64,000 nt of DNA from Euclidia mi (Eukaryota > Arthropoda > Insecta > Lepidoptera > Erebidae), in contig OX123186.2 in NCBI GenBank assembly GCA_944739405.2, positions 14,501,552 to 14,565,551 on the forward strand, in the 5' to 3' direction. The notes beneath the pieces are model-generated. The model was not told the DNA's origin. It did no database searches and worked only from the letters and a program-made list of their open reading frames with translations. Position 1 is the stretch's first letter, and the number at the start of each line of letters is the position of its first letter. This document shows positions 63,946 to 64,000 of this stretch, piece after piece. The position numbers were made by a program, and so were the translations under genes.

Positions 63946-64000
63946 GAACCGGAAACCGGTATAATAGACTAGTATCTTCATAATATTTATTATAACTGTA

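Overview
The window looks like AT-rich insect nuclear DNA, most probably lepidopteran (moth or butterfly). It is packed with non-LTR retrotransposon pieces, a BEL/Pao LTR retrotransposon, tRNA-headed SINEs and small inverted-repeat DNA transposons. Several short repeats match, from my recall, families that are very common in Lepidoptera. I recognise no host protein-coding gene. The only candidate host gene is one tRNA-Glu(CTC).

Layout. 1-2.5 kb holds a tRNA fragment, a hairpin MITE and a MITE with an internal tandem duplication. 2.5-11.15 kb is a LINE tail whose 3' UTR was split by a complete BEL/Pao element at 3151-10953 (minus strand, 749-bp LTRs differing at three sites, 5-bp target duplication TATAG). 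11.2-17.6 kb has another LINE tail, the tRNA-Glu, and a long LINE with a three-knuckle ORF1 and an ORF2 interrupted by stop codons and by a SINE. 17.6-19.6 kb holds repeats and a second SINE copy. 19654-25346 is a full-length I/Loa-type LINE on the minus strand with a 13-bp target duplication and an apparently intact RT-RNase H reading frame.

25.3-39.7 kb is gene-poor: decayed SINEs, two copies of a ~0.7-kb interspersed repeat, a broken THAP/DDE transposase (33.3-34.2 kb) and a 631-bp Tc1/mariner-type deletion derivative (35096-35726). 39.7-43.7 kb holds a 5'-truncated LINE and the GC-rich 3' end of another. 43.8-52 kb has a pair of 384-bp direct repeats 3.9 kb apart, nested SINEs, an RTE-type LINE remnant, minisatellites and palindromes. 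52.1-57.2 kb is a LINE whose ORF1 carries a coiled coil and a degenerate SGNH-hydrolase-like domain. 57.2-64 kb has SINEs, a 1.87-kb Harbinger-like non-autonomous transposon (59961-61826) and a third full SINE copy.

The elements do not form a pathway. The history can be read from nesting: BEL/Pao into a LINE, SINE into a LINE, SINE into SINE, and one repeat inside another. The best candidates for recent activity are the BEL/Pao element, whose gag and pol share a frame across a single TAG, and the I/Loa-type LINE. The remaining coding sequence is mostly dead, usually from one or two stops or frameshifts per ORF.
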